Shown: positions 16,794 through 25,378 of the stretch, in pieces
Position numbering within the stretch: the stretch's first letter is position 1
How the letters are laid out: every line of letters begins with the position of its first letter
NCBI RefSeq assembly: GCF_046237625.1
Contig: NZ_CP143545.1
Location: forward strand, 2,356,001 to 2,420,000
From: Paraperibacillus esterisolvens
GTDB lineage: Bacteria; Bacillota; Bacilli; Bacillales; DSM-1321
Reading direction: 5' to 3'
DNA: 64,000 nucleotides
The notes under the pieces: generated by a model
The model's input: the letters and a program-made list of their open reading frames with translations, nothing else
Told to the model about the DNA's origin: nothing
Database searches by the model: none
Position numbers and translations under genes: made by a program

Positions 16794-18284
16794 TTACTTG
16801 AAAGCCATTGTTGCTTTTATAGCTTTTTTCCAGCCTTCATATAATTTATCTCTACTGCTCTCAGTCATTTCCGGTTCAAAAGTGCGATCGATCGCCCATT
16901 GGCGAGAAATCTCTTCCTGGCTCTCCCAGTATCCGATGGCAAGCCCTGCAAGATAGGCCGCCCCAAGTGCAGTCGTTTCATTTATTACCGGTCTTTCAAC
17001 TGGTACATTTAAAATGCCGCTCTGGAATTCCATCAAGAAATTATTACTCACCGCACCTCCATCCACACGGAGGGTTTTCAGCTCAATGCCTGAATCGGCT
17101 TCCATTGCAGACAGGACATCCTTTGTCTGGTAAGCAAGTGATTCCAGGGTCGCCCTTACGAAATGTTCCTTGGTCGTTCCCCTGGTCAAGCCAAAAACCG
17201 CTCCTCTTACATCACTATCCCAGTATGGGGTCCCAAGTCCGACGAACGCCGGCACTACAAAGACGCCATCGGTGGATTCCACTTTTACCGCATAATCTTC
17301 CGAGTCCTTCGCATTCTTAAGCATCCTCATCCCATCACGCAGCCATTGGATCGCTGAGCCGGCAACAAAAATACTTCCTTCAAGGGCATATTCAACTTTG
17401 CCATCCAAGCCCCAGGCAAGTGTTGTCAGCAGACCATGCTCTGACCTGACAGCCTTTTCACCAGTATTCATAAGCATAAAACAGCCTGTCCCATACGTGT
17501 TTTTTGCCATGCCTTTTTCAAAGCATGCCTGCCCGAACAGCGCCGCCTGCTGGTCTCCGGCAGCACCAGCAATCGGTATTTCCCTGCCAAAGAAGTGATA
17601 ATCCACTGTGTTGGCATATACTTCTGAAGAAGACCTTACCTCAGGGAGCATGGATTCAGGAACTCCTAATATATCCAGTAGCTCATTATCCCATTTCAAG
17701 TCGTAGATATTGAACATGAGGGTCCTTGAAGCATTGCTGTAATCGGTGACATGTGCCTTTCCTCCAGAAAGCTTCCAAATTAGCCATGTGTCAATTGTGC
17801 CGAACAACAACTTCCCTTGATCTGCCTTTTCTCTGGCCCCCTCCACATTATCAAGGATCCACTTCACCTTCGTCCCTGAGAAATAAGCATCGATCAACAG
17901 ACCTGTTTTCTCTCTAAAGAGATCGTTATAGCCCTTTTCCTTTAACTCATTGCATATGCCGCTTGTCTGCCTCGACTGCCAGACAATGGCATTGTAGACC
18001 GGCTTACCTGTTTCACGGTCCCAAACAACAGCTGTTTCCCGCTGATTGGTTATACCGATGCCGGAAACCTGCTCTGGGTTGATTCCTGACTCTGCCAGCA
18101 CACTTGCAATGACAGCAAGAATGGAGCCCCATATTTCGTTTGCGTTATGTTCCACCCAGCCCGGGTTTGGGAAATGCTGGGTGAATTCCTTTTGAGCGGT
18201 GTGGATAATTTCACCTTTTTTGTTGAAAAGAATCGCTCTTGAGCTGGTCGTTCCCTGATCGAGTGCCATGATATAAGTTTCCAT
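16794..18284 (-). CDS. glpK: Glycerol kinase
   Basis: The 496-residue protein shows the FGGY-kinase pattern: ALDQGTTSSRAILF at the N-terminus, GITNQRETAVVWD, GAAGDQQAALFGQ and the C-terminal DGGAVSNNFLMEFQSGIL. It phosphorylates cytosolic glycerol with ATP to glycerol-3-phosphate. In Gram-positive bacteria the enzyme is often activated by HPr phosphorylation of a histidine in the YHFFGREIPIAG loop, and that loop (VDYHFFGREI) is present. It lies 30 bases downstream of glpF in one operon. glpD and glpP, often adjacent in Bacillus, are not in this window. Confidence 0.95.
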   Translation of the reverse strand: METYIMALDQGTTSSRAILFNKKGEIIHTAQKEFTQHFPNPGWVEHNANEIWGSILAVIASVLAESGINPEQVSGIGITNQRETAVVWDRETGKPVYNAIVWQSRQTSGICNELKEKGYNDLFREKTGLLIDAYFSGTKVKWILDNVEGAREKADQGKLLFGTIDTWLIWKLSGGKAHVTDYSNASRTLMFNIYDLKWDNELLDILGVPESMLPEVRSSSEVYANTVDYHFFGREIPIAGAAGDQQAALFGQACFEKGMAKNTYGTGCFMLMNTGEKAVRSEHGLLTTLAWGLDGKVEYALEGSIFVAGSAIQWLRDGMRMLKNAKDSEDYAVKVESTDGVFVVPAFVGLGTPYWDSDVRGAVFGLTRGTTKEHFVRATLESLAYQTKDVLSAMEADSGIELKTLRVDGGAVSNNFLMEFQSGILNVPVERPVINETTALGAAYLAGLAIGYWESQEEISRQWAIDRTFEPEMTESSRDKLYEGWKKAIKATMAFK

Positions 18285-18313
18285 GAATATCCCCCTATTT
18301 CTTTATTAAGTTG

Positions 18314-19138
18314 TTATGCTGTCGCCTTAGATGATCCTAAATGGCCTGACTGTTTATTTCCTGATATGAAGGCGAGGACAAGTACGAGGGCAGAAATCCC
18401 AGTCACAGCCCAGAACATCGCGCTCATTTTTTCTGAAAACACAAGATCATAAAATACTGCCCCTAGCGCACCGCCCAATAGCGGTCCAATGACAGGAATC
18501 CAGGAATATCCCCAGTTTGAGTTTCCTTTACCCGGTATTGGAAGCAGGAAATGGGCGATCCTCGGCCCCAGGTCCCTTGCAGGATTAATGGCATATCCTG
18601 TCGTTCCACCCAGCGACATCCCGATTACGACAATCAATAGCCCCACAGCAATCGGATTCAGCCCTTCGGTAAACTTGTTTGCACCGATAAATAATAGACC
18701 TAAAACGAGAATAAAAGTACCGAACATTTCGCTAAAAAGGTTAGAGAACGTATGTGGAACTGCAGGGCCAGTTGAGAATACGCCAAGTTTTGCTCCAGGA
18801 TCATTCGTAATTTTCCAATGGGGCAGATAATGAAGGAAAACTAGCGATGCTCCCAGTATTGCGCCAATCATCTGAGCCAGGATATAAGCAGGAACATCAG
18901 CCCAAGGAAACGAACCATTAATAGCAAGAGCAACAGTCACTGCCGGATTCAGATGAGCCCCGCTTATCGATCCGACTGCAAAAACACCCATTGTTACTGC
19001 CAGCCCCCAGGCTGCAGTAATAACAATCCACCCTGGATTGTTCGAGTACGTTCTGTTCAGTGAACTGCCCGCACCGATACCAGCGCCAAACACAATCAAA
19101 ATCATAGTCCCAACTACTTCCCCCATAAACGGTGACAT
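18314..19138 (-). CDS. glpF: Glycerol uptake facilitator (aquaglyceroporin)
   Basis: The 274-residue protein has six membrane segments and the two pore motifs in their glycerol-facilitator form, GAHLNPAVT and INPARDLGPR (Asp after NPAR marks glycerol channels). It lets glycerol pass the cytoplasmic membrane for trapping by GlpK. AAAGGAGG precedes the ATG. It is the first gene of glpFK behind a promoter with an overlapping cre box and a terminator-type leader hairpin, so carbon catabolite repression and antitermination are both expected. Confidence 0.95.
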   Translation of the reverse strand: MSPFMGEVVGTMILIVFGAGIGAGSSLNRTYSNNPGWIVITAAWGLAVTMGVFAVGSISGAHLNPAVTVALAINGSFPWADVPAYILAQMIGAILGASLVFLHYLPHWKITNDPGAKLGVFSTGPAVPHTFSNLFSEMFGTFILVLGLLFIGANKFTEGLNPIAVGLLIVVIGMSLGGTTGYAINPARDLGPRIAHFLLPIPGKGNSNWGYSWIPVIGPLLGGALGAVFYDLVFSEKMSAMFWAVTGISALVLVLAFISGNKQSGHLGSSKATA

Positions 19139-19175
19139 AATAACTCCTCCTTTTTTCTAATATAAGTGAATATTT

Positions 19176-19231
19176 TAAAGAAAAAAGGAGATTCACAGAA
19201 AAAACCCCTAATGGCTCTACTGTGAATCTCC
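19176..19231 (-). promoter_or_regulatory. glpFK leader terminator, probable GlpP antitermination site
   Basis: In the leader, GGAGATTCACAG (19187-19198) and its exact complement CTGTGAATCTCC (19220-19231) form a 12-bp stem followed on the - strand by TTTTTT. In B. subtilis, GlpP with glycerol-3-phosphate prevents termination at the equivalent hairpin upstream of glpFK. The structure is seen; the GlpP role is by analogy. Confidence 0.85.
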
Positions 19232-19263
19232 TATTCTCCGTCACAAAATATTAACTTGTTTGA

Positions 19264-19292
19264 AGTATAAAACACATTGAAAGCGCTGTCAA
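19264..19292 (-). promoter_or_regulatory. glpFK sigma-A promoter
   Basis: On the - strand a perfect TTGACA (19287-19292) is followed by a 17-base spacer and TATACT (19264-19269). The start of transcription would lie near 19257, giving a leader of about 120 bases. Confidence 0.88.
19278..19291 (+). promoter_or_regulatory. cre box (CcpA site) in the glpFK promoter
   Basis: TGAAAGCGCTGTCA matches the consensus TGWAANCGNTNWCA at every position. It covers the -35 box and spacer, so CcpA binding would block the polymerase. Confidence 0.85.
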
Positions 19293-19663
19293 TATTTTCT
19301 GAAAACTTTTAGATCCATTTTGTTTTGTATGGCATCAAGTAACCAATCATAACAATGTTATGTAAACATTTCATTTTTAAAATACGGGAAGTCTGAATCC
19401 TATTATGGATAGGTTCAATGGTTAAACGGGATAAGTAAGCGGCCGAAGCAAGGAAATGTAATACAGTGAAGATATGCGCTCATACGAGGAATTGAAACGG
19501 TAATAGAAAGCTATATAAATTATAACTATAAGCGTAAAAGAAAAAACTGGAAGGCATGAGCCCGGTAGAATACCGGATTCACACCCGCCAATTAGAAGCT
19601 TTAAATAATTCTCTAGCTTATGGAGGTCACCACAACCTTTGTGTCATCCTCCTTAACCTGGAC
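19293..19663. other. Intergenic region without a recognised gene
   Basis: Only weak features are seen, for example a small hairpin CCGGTAGAATACCGG near 19562-19576 downstream of pncA. Rightward frames entering pncA are antisense and not supported. Confidence 0.4.
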
Positions 19664-20209
19664 CTACTCGATTATTTCTGTGTGGAAGCACAGCTTCATA
19701 TGTTCGATGAAAGTGTTCCCGAGATCAGTGAATGTCGCATTACCTCTTTTATGGATGGCTGTCTTAAATCCTGCCGCATTAGCTCCCGCCACAGTCTGGT
19801 AGCTGCATATGTCAGTGCATACTCCAGTCACATGAACCTTTTCAATTCCCTGCTCCCTAAGCATTTCTGCCAGGCCGGTTTTATAGAATGCATTATAATT
19901 GGTTTTAGGAATATACCATACCCGGTTCTTATGGACCTTATGCTGCTCATACCATTCCTTCAGATCACCGAAAAGTTCCTGGCCTTCCGTTCCTACTATG
20001 TTATGCGGAGGCCAAAGTTGAAAATGAAGATCATTTTCCTCATGTGCATCCATGGTAAACACCACGAGCTTTCCTTCCGAATAGAACTTATCCGCCTGGT
20101 CCTTAATATAAGGAACGATTTCCTGTGCCGGCCTCCCAGCGGTCAAACTACCGGCATCCGAGACAAAATCATTGCTCATATCCACTATGATCAGCGCTTC
20201 TTTACTCAT
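19664..20209 (-). CDS. pncA: Nicotinamidase, isochorismatase-fold hydrolase (PncA)
   Basis: The 181-residue protein resembles B. subtilis PncA (YueJ). It shows Asp10 in IIVDMSNDFV, the metal-site region FTMDAHEENDLHFQLWPPH, the catalytic Lys in IPKTNYNAF and the nucleophile in VTGVCTDIC. It converts nicotinamide to nicotinate in the cytosol for NAD salvage. The start follows AGGAGAAGGGA and lies 28 bases after tyrZ, so it is probably read from the T-box-controlled tyrZ transcript, an unusual partner for an aminoacyl-tRNA synthetase. Another amidase specificity within the fold cannot be excluded. Confidence 0.82.
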   Translation of the reverse strand: MSKEALIIVDMSNDFVSDAGSLTAGRPAQEIVPYIKDQADKFYSEGKLVVFTMDAHEENDLHFQLWPPHNIVGTEGQELFGDLKEWYEQHKVHKNRVWYIPKTNYNAFYKTGLAEMLREQGIEKVHVTGVCTDICSYQTVAGANAAGFKTAIHKRGNATFTDLGNTFIEHMKLCFHTEIIE

Positions 20210-20237
20210 TCCCTTCTCCTTTCACCTTTTAATATAT

Positions 20238-21488
20238 TCAGTCCTGCTTTCTAAGCCTGATGAATTTCCGCTTACCCACCTGAATCACCATGCCATCGGC
20301 CGGCTGGATGGATGCGGTAAAATCTGTGAGTTTTTGATTATCGATCCTGACTCCCCCATTTAGAATCATCTTGCGAGCTTCTCCTTTTGAAGACTGAAGC
20401 CCCAGGGCCACCAGTAAGTCGATGGCTGAAATTCTTTCACCCGCCGGCCACCCTGCTTCAGGTATTTGAGAGGGGAGTCCGCCCTTTTGGAAGATATGTT
20501 TGAATTCGGCTTCAGCTTCAGCGGCAGGTTTTTCTCCGTGATACATTCTCACCAATGTTCTTGCTAATAACATTTTAGCATCCCTTGGGTGCAGAACGCC
20601 TCTTTCCAGGCGTTCTTTAAAGGATATTTTCTCATCCAGGGAGAGGTCTGTTGCCAGGTCGATATATTTTGCAACCAGTTCGTCAGGCACACTCATCGTT
20701 TTCCCGTACATTTCACTTGGCTTTTCATCTATCCCAATATAATTGAGTTTTGATTTTGACATTTTTTCTTTTCCATCTAATCCTTCTAATAATGGCAGCA
20801 GGATGGTTACTTGTTTCTCTTTTCCATACGCCTCCTGAAGGTGCCTCCCCATGAGCAGATTAAAATGCTGGTCTGTACCGCCAAGTTCGATATCGCTTTC
20901 CAGCTCGACTGAATCATAGCCCTGCATGAGGGGATAAAAGAATTCATGGAGAGACAGCGGCTTGCCTTCTTGGAAGCGGTCTGAAAAATCTTTCCGCTCC
21001 ATGAGCCTCGCTACCGTGATCTTTGCGGCAAGCTGGATAATCTCATCCAGCCGCAGCTTCGACAGCCACTCTGAATTATAATGGAGCTCTACCTTATCCA
21101 TATCCAAAATTTTGTTGAACTGGGTAAAGTATGTTGCTGCATTTTCTTTTACTTCCATGTCTGTCAGCTGCCTCCGGGCAGCTGATTTCCCAGTCGGATC
21201 ACCAATCTTTCCTGTAAAATCCCCAATGATCAGCTGAATGATATGCCCGTGATCCTGAAACTGCCTCAGTTTATAGAGTACTACCGTATGCCCGATATGT
21301 ACGTCCGGCGCAGAAGGATCCAGTCCCAGCTTCACCTTTAACGGCTTCCCATTTTGAACAGAATGTATAAGTTTTCTTTTTAGTTCTTCAACCGGCAGGA
21401 TTTCATGAGTGCCATTTAAGTAAATGTCCAGCTGCCTTTTTACCTCTTGCAGCTGTTCTTCAGTCAGTGCCTTTTCAGCCTGCTTCAT
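20238..21488 (-). CDS. tyrZ: Tyrosyl-tRNA synthetase, TyrZ type
   Basis: The 416-residue class I synthetase has the HIGH motif as DVHIGHT (in KLGLDPSAPDVHIGHTVV) and the KMSKS motif in GKEKMSKSKLN, followed by a C-terminal S4-like RNA-binding domain (ARKMILNGGVRIDN). The sequence around HIGH and the overall length correspond to the TyrZ branch rather than TyrS, the second Bacillus enzyme. It charges tRNA-Tyr. A complete T-box leader with a UAC specifier precedes it, so expression should rise when uncharged tRNA-Tyr accumulates. pncA follows at 28 bases. Confidence 0.92.
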   Translation of the reverse strand: MKQAEKALTEEQLQEVKRQLDIYLNGTHEILPVEELKRKLIHSVQNGKPLKVKLGLDPSAPDVHIGHTVVLYKLRQFQDHGHIIQLIIGDFTGKIGDPTGKSAARRQLTDMEVKENAATYFTQFNKILDMDKVELHYNSEWLSKLRLDEIIQLAAKITVARLMERKDFSDRFQEGKPLSLHEFFYPLMQGYDSVELESDIELGGTDQHFNLLMGRHLQEAYGKEKQVTILLPLLEGLDGKEKMSKSKLNYIGIDEKPSEMYGKTMSVPDELVAKYIDLATDLSLDEKISFKERLERGVLHPRDAKMLLARTLVRMYHGEKPAAEAEAEFKHIFQKGGLPSQIPEAGWPAGERISAIDLLVALGLQSSKGEARKMILNGGVRIDNQKLTDFTASIQPADGMVIQVGKRKFIRLRKQD

Positions 21489-21513
21489 GTTTTATGTCTC
21501 CTTTTTTGAATAT

Positions 21514-21785
21514 AAAAAAGACCACATCCCTAAATAAGGGACGTGGTCTTGCACGCGGTACCACCCTTGTTGAAGGCATAATGCCTTCCGCTTGGTTCCT
21601 GTAACGGTTCGGGCCGTTCCCAGCTACTTAATTTCACAGAGAAAGTTCAAGGAGGTAATTCACGGTATCTTTGACCGGTTCACACCACCCACCGGCTCTC
21701 TGGTACAGGGAGATATTCCGCTACTCATTCCTGTCATTACTTTTTTAATTGAATTTTTATCCAGTTTACTCCTTCATAAATTATA
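21514..21785 (-). promoter_or_regulatory. Tyrosine T-box leader of tyrZ
   Basis: The - strand contains the T-box sequence AGGGTGGTACCGCG at 21554-21567, the antiterminator core. It is followed by a terminator whose arms GACCAC (21543-21548) and GTGGTC (21520-21525) precede TTTTTT. In Stem I a specifier UAC (Tyr) lies at 21655-21657 within GAATTACCTCC. Uncharged tRNA-Tyr should stabilise the antiterminator and allow readthrough into tyrZ. A TATAAT for transcription lies near 21780-21785 on the - strand. Confidence 0.93.
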
Positions 21786-21820
21786 ATGTCAATCATTATT
21801 TTTAACACAATTACTGATTT

Positions 21821-21989
21821 TCCTTCCTTCTCTCAGCCCATGCATGGAAACTGGACAGAAGCAGGAACAAACATAATAAGACGGTCGAGCGGATTTAGTT
21901 GCAGCCAGCCAGCAAGACCAGGGATGTGTACACCTGGCTGCAGGAAGCTTTAGGATACACGCAGCTCCGCCCCTTTCCAACAGAAAAAG
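21821..21989 (+). repeat. Dispersed intergenic repeat, copy A
   Basis: About 169 bp. It opens with TCTCAGCCCATGCATGGAAA and closes with GCAGCTCCGCCCCTTTCC then CAGAAAAAG. Both ends and internal blocks (CAGAAGCAGGAACAA, CCTGGCTGCAGGAAGC) recur in copies B, C and D. The last bases form the U-tract of the gnd terminator on the - strand. Confidence 0.75.
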
Positions 21990-22025
21990 AACGATACACT
22001 CCATCACCAGATGGCTGTGAATCGT
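21983..22025 (-). terminator. Terminator of gnd
   Basis: On the - strand ACGATTCACAGCCATC (22010-22025 region) pairs with GATGGAGTGTATCGT, followed by CTTTTTCT. The T-run belongs to repeat copy A. Confidence 0.85.
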
Positions 22026-22042
22026 CCTGATTTCTGCAATAA

Positions 22043-22936
22043 TTATTTTACGACATCATGTCCGCCAAACTCGTTCCTGAGGGCTGCGACTACTTTTCCG
22101 GAGAACGTGTCTTCTTCGAGGGAGCGGTACCTCATCATAAGTGAGAGGGCAATGACTGGAGTTGCCACCTGAAGGTCAAGTGCCTCTTCCAGTGTCCATT
22201 TGCCTTCTCCAGAAGAATGCATAACTCCTTTTAGTCCTTCGAGTCGTGCATCTTTTGAAAATGCATTTTCCGTTAGTTCCATCAGCCATGAACGGATAAC
22301 TGAGCCATTGTTCCAGACACGGGCTACCTGCTCATAATCAAAATTGAACTGGCTTTTCTCCAGAACATCGAAGCCTTCCGCGATGCTTTGCATCATTCCG
22401 TATTCTACTCCATTGTGAACCATCTTAAGGAAATGTCCGCTTCCGCTTTCACCGGCATAAAGGTAGCCGTTTTCCACACAGATATCCTTGAATATTGGCT
22501 CAACATGTTTGAATGCTTCAGGATTTCCGCCTACCATCGTGCAGGCACCATGCCTTGCGCCAGCCATCCCGCCGCTTGTCCCTGTATCCAGGAAATAAAT
22601 CCCTTTTTCACTTAGGTCGTTTGACCGTGCCATTGATTCTTTATAGTTGGAGTTCCCGCCATCGATGATAATATCACCCTCGGCCAGAAGCTCCTTCAGT
22701 TCTTTTATTACATTATTAGTGATAGCCCCGGCTGGCACCATAATCCAGACAACCCGTGGAGCAGATAATTTCCCTACAAGTTCAGAAATGGAAGCAGCAC
22801 CTTCAGCTCCCGCTTTGGTGATATCAGCCACAGCATTTTCATTCACATCATATGCAGCCACTTCATGCTTATGATCTAATAAATTCAATGAAAGATTATA
22901 ACCCATTTTGCCTAAACCAATTAAACCGATTTTCAT
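22043..22936 (-). CDS. gndA: 6-phosphogluconate dehydrogenase, short (NAD-type, YqeC-like)
   Basis: The 297-residue protein has a Rossmann motif GLIGLGKMGYNLSLNL, the substrate loop DGGNSNYKES, DTGTSGGMAGARHG and the catalytic Lys/Asn in HFLKMVHNGVEYGMMQ. It is the short bacterial form (about 300 residues) rather than the 470-residue GntZ. It oxidatively decarboxylates 6-phosphogluconate to ribulose-5-phosphate; this branch often prefers NAD. It is divergent from a RpiR-type regulator gene across 138 bases with a perfect inverted repeat, so local regulation by sugar phosphate is likely. Confidence 0.88.
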   Translation of the reverse strand: MKIGLIGLGKMGYNLSLNLLDHKHEVAAYDVNENAVADITKAGAEGAASISELVGKLSAPRVVWIMVPAGAITNNVIKELKELLAEGDIIIDGGNSNYKESMARSNDLSEKGIYFLDTGTSGGMAGARHGACTMVGGNPEAFKHVEPIFKDICVENGYLYAGESGSGHFLKMVHNGVEYGMMQSIAEGFDVLEKSQFNFDYEQVARVWNNGSVIRSWLMELTENAFSKDARLEGLKGVMHSSGEGKWTLEEALDLQVATPVIALSLMMRYRSLEEDTFSGKVVAALRNEFGGHDVVK

Positions 22937-22976
22937 TTGCTACGCCTCTTTTTTATAAGTATTGGTATGGTTAATC

Positions 22977-23020
22977 AAAAAATATTTCATTTATAGGATA
23001 CAATTCAAGAAATATTTTTT
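22977..23020. promoter_or_regulatory. Inverted repeat operator between gnd and rpiR
   Basis: AAAAAATATTTC (22977-22988) is mirrored exactly by GAAATATTTTTT (23009-23020), 20 bases apart. The right arm covers the -35 region of a TATACT promoter (23036-23041) for the regulator gene. AT-rich GAAA/TTTC half-sites suit RpiR-family proteins; binding is inferred. Confidence 0.65.
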
Positions 23021-23074
23021 CAACATTCTCTATGCTATACTATTTTCAATAAAAACAAAAGGGAGAACCTCTAA

Positions 23075-23920
23075 ATGAGCCAAAATTGTTTGGGAAGGAT
23101 CCGTTCCTCTTATGCAGTATTCAGTGAAAAAGAAAAAATGATCGCAGACTATATCATAAAACATCCGGAGAAAATTATTCATGGAACTATCAATGAAGTC
23201 TCTGAGGATCTTAATGTAGCGGATGCAACCGTTTTCCGTTTCTGCAAGCGAATGGGCTTTAAGGGATATCAGGCAATGAAGATTGCCCTTGCCTCTGAAG
23301 TAATGAGCCCAATCCAGCAGATACACGAGGAAATTTCCGAACATGATGATGAAAAAGCCATTGCAGAAAAGATTTTTCGCTCTAATATCAGAACACTGGA
23401 AAATACCCTTCACTTTATCGACAGTGACAGCATCAAGGCAGCAGTAGATATTCTTAAAGGTGCGGATAGAGTGGAATTCTATGGTACCGGGGGTTCTGCG
23501 GTCATAGCAATGGACGCCTCTCATAAGTTCCTGCGGACAGGCATTAGGGCGTACTCATTCGCGGATTCCCATTTCCAGCTTATGAGCGCATCCCAGCTTA
23601 CTAATAAAGACGCAGCAGTCGTTATCTCCCATTCAGGAACGAATAAAGATACCATAAGGATATTGAAAACAGCTGTAGAAAATGGAGCGGGAACAATAGG
23701 AATCACCGGCTTTGCGAAATCCCCCATCAGCCAGCAGGTGGAAATAGCCCTTTATACAAGCTCGGAGGAAACCGAATATCGCTCAGAGGCCCTTGCCTCC
23801 CGGATCGGTCAATTAAGCCTCATTGATGCACTTTATGTAAATTTAATGATTGCCAACAAAGAAAAAGCCCGTGAAGCGCTTGGGAAAATTAGGAACGCTA
23901 TTTCTGAAACGAGAATATAG
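23075..23920 (+). CDS. MurR/RpiR-family transcriptional regulator
   Basis: The 281-residue protein has an N-terminal helix-turn-helix of the RpiR type (residues about 1-75; SEDLNVADATVFRFCKRMGFKGYQAMK) and a C-terminal SIS sugar-phosphate-binding domain (about 110-260; VEFYGTGGSAVIAMDASHKF, then VISHSGTNKDTI). GGGAG precedes the ATG. It is divergent from the 6-phosphogluconate dehydrogenase gene and probably controls both genes through the inverted repeat between them. A phosphorylated sugar such as 6-phosphogluconate is the natural guess for the effector; the sequence does not prove this. Confidence 0.88.
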   Translation: MSQNCLGRIRSSYAVFSEKEKMIADYIIKHPEKIIHGTINEVSEDLNVADATVFRFCKRMGFKGYQAMKIALASEVMSPIQQIHEEISEHDDEKAIAEKIFRSNIRTLENTLHFIDSDSIKAAVDILKGADRVEFYGTGGSAVIAMDASHKFLRTGIRAYSFADSHFQLMSASQLTNKDAAVVISHSGTNKDTIRILKTAVENGAGTIGITGFAKSPISQQVEIALYTSSEETEYRSEALASRIGQLSLIDALYVNLMIANKEKAREALGKIRNAISETRI

Positions 23921-24052
23921 CCTGTTTAATTGGCTCTATTAGAAAGTGAAAAAGTTTACGGGTTCTGTAATCCACATCGGGCCATAGCCGGATTGTCTTT
24001 AGGGAGAGTTACATTATCCCCATTAAAAAGCCGTGGGTGCCCGGGAATAAGC

Positions 24053-24086
24053 AAAAGGGCACCGGCTCTGACCGATGCCCTTTTAA
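24053..24086. terminator. Bidirectional hairpin terminator
   Basis: AAAAGGGCA (24053-24061) pairs with TGCCCTTTT (24076-24084), downstream of rpiR and of the small leftward gene at 24140. Confidence 0.7.
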
Positions 24087-24139
24087 TATGGATTTTGATA
24101 TCAAAATCTGCTCCCTTTACATAACCGCTTTAAACAATA

Positions 24140-24289
24140 TTATTGATAATATTCAGCATAGCGGGGATCATTTCTCAGCTTGCTCTCCATCGCCAGCCTT
24201 TCATCAGACAGCATGGAGGAATGGTTTCCTTCCTGCTGCGACTGATCCTCACCGGCTATTATCAGATTTTCTAACCGCTCTTCAGCCAT
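24140..24289 (-). CDS. Small acidic protein, function unknown
   Basis: From the ATG at 24287-24289, with GAGGTG eight bases upstream, the product has 49 residues (MAEERLENLIIAGEDQSQQE to RNDPRYAEYYQ). It is soluble, rich in Glu, Gln and Arg, with no cysteine or membrane segment. The ribosome binding site, the downstream terminator and the codon use support a real gene. I do not recognise the family. Confidence 0.6.
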   Translation of the reverse strand: MAEERLENLIIAGEDQSQQEGNHSSMLSDERLAMESKLRNDPRYAEYYQ

Positions 24290-24372
24290 AATCCATTCAC
24301 CTCGCATGTTTAGGTACAGGTTCATATTGCCCCCAAATGAAAGCAAATATTCCTAATAAGGTTTTCCCGGGA

Positions 24373-24675
24373 TTACAAGGCTTCCCTCCGCCTGGACCTT
24401 AATGCATCTATTATCAGGACCAATCCTGTCACTATATGCATAATCATCCCAAGAACCGGGAACCAGGCAATGCATGAGGTGATGATACCCAGCACGCTTC
24501 CGTGCCGGTTTTCTCTTTCTGCAGCCGAGATAATCAGGGTGATGAGATGGAGGAATCCCATCAGGATGAGAGGCATCCAGCTGAATCCCAATATAATTGC
24601 TCCCCCTAAAAACGGAATGCCCAAAAAGGCTTCCAGTGCACCTGTTATCCACTTTAATACGGTTGACGTTTTCAA
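24373..24675 (-). CDS. Small membrane protein with three hydrophobic segments
   Basis: The frame gives a protein of about 100 residues starting KTSTVLKWITG after a TTG at 24673-24675, with GGGAG upstream. An in-frame ATG 16 codons earlier is the alternative start. It has hydrophobic segments near residues 17-35, 38-55 and 65-90 and a basic tail (ALRSRRREAL). A second, overlapping frame on the same strand lacks such a pattern. Family not recognised; it sits in the cytoplasmic membrane by prediction. Confidence 0.65.
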   Translation of the reverse strand: MKTSTVLKWITGALEAFLGIPFLGGAIILGFSWMPLILMGFLHLITLIISAAERENRHGSVLGIITSCIAWFPVLGMIMHIVTGLVLIIDALRSRRREAL

Positions 24676-24807
24676 CTTGCCCCCATCTCCCTTTTCCTTT
24701 AAACCTGCATCTCCTGTTCTCATACCCGCTGGGCCGCATTCAAAAACAATGCAGCTGTTTAAATCCGGCTGACTTTATGTCTGCTCGTTTAGGTGTATAG
24801 ATAGATT

Positions 24808-25293
24808 TCATTTCAAATATTCTATTTTTGAATCAATCGGAGTCCTTGGCTTAGCTTCTGGTATCTCTTCCGGTATGCCCGCCGCCAGGATGCCTGCTAC
24901 TACGTAATCGTCCGGGACAGATAAGACTTTCCTCGCTGCATCAGCTGCTCCAAGGGAGGACCAAAATACCCCAACACCAGCTGCCCATGCCTGGAGCATA
25001 AAGTTCTGGATAAAACACGCTGTTGACATGAGATTTTCATCCCTGGCTAAATCAGAGGAACCTTTATGTGACAAGACAGCGAATAAGACCGGAGCGTCCC
25101 CGAAATTCCTTTTATGATTTAGGGACATTCTGGTGTTTCTGCCAATGAACAAGATTTTCCAGGGTTCAGTCATCCTATGGTTGGGACTCATGGCGGCAGT
25201 GTTCAGCCAGGTTAAGATATCTTCCTGCTTCACCTCCTCCTGTTTGAACTTTTTAATGGTTCTGCGGTCGTTAATAAGTTTTGCTATATCCAT
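24808..25293 (-). CDS. Nitroreductase-family flavoprotein
   Basis: The short 161-residue protein has the family's FMN-binding start (DIAKLINDRRTIKKFK), the MSPNHRMTEPWKILFIG segment and a late loop AAGIPEEIPEAKPR. Members reduce nitro compounds, quinones or flavins with NAD(P)H in the cytosol; some act on other substrates. It is shorter than the roughly 200-residue NfsA/YdgI types and belongs to a compact subgroup. The GGAGG is 12 bases before the ATG. It is divergent from the lysozyme-like gene. Confidence 0.83.
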   Translation of the reverse strand: MDIAKLINDRRTIKKFKQEEVKQEDILTWLNTAAMSPNHRMTEPWKILFIGRNTRMSLNHKRNFGDAPVLFAVLSHKGSSDLARDENLMSTACFIQNFMLQAWAAGVGVFWSSLGAADAARKVLSVPDDYVVAGILAAGIPEEIPEAKPRTPIDSKIEYLK

Positions 25294-25378
25294 TTACAAC
25301 TCAATCCTCCATCTCTACTCTGACAATTTCTATATTTATGATACTATAATTATATGAATGTGTTCAGGAGCGGATATT

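Noticed and set aside
19556..20254. Long rightward open frame of 232 codons opposite pncA
   Set aside because: It is antisense to a clear PncA gene and its translation resembles no protein.
24353..24739. Second leftward frame overlapping the small membrane gene
   Set aside because: Polar, irregular translation; the alternative frame gives clean membrane segments.
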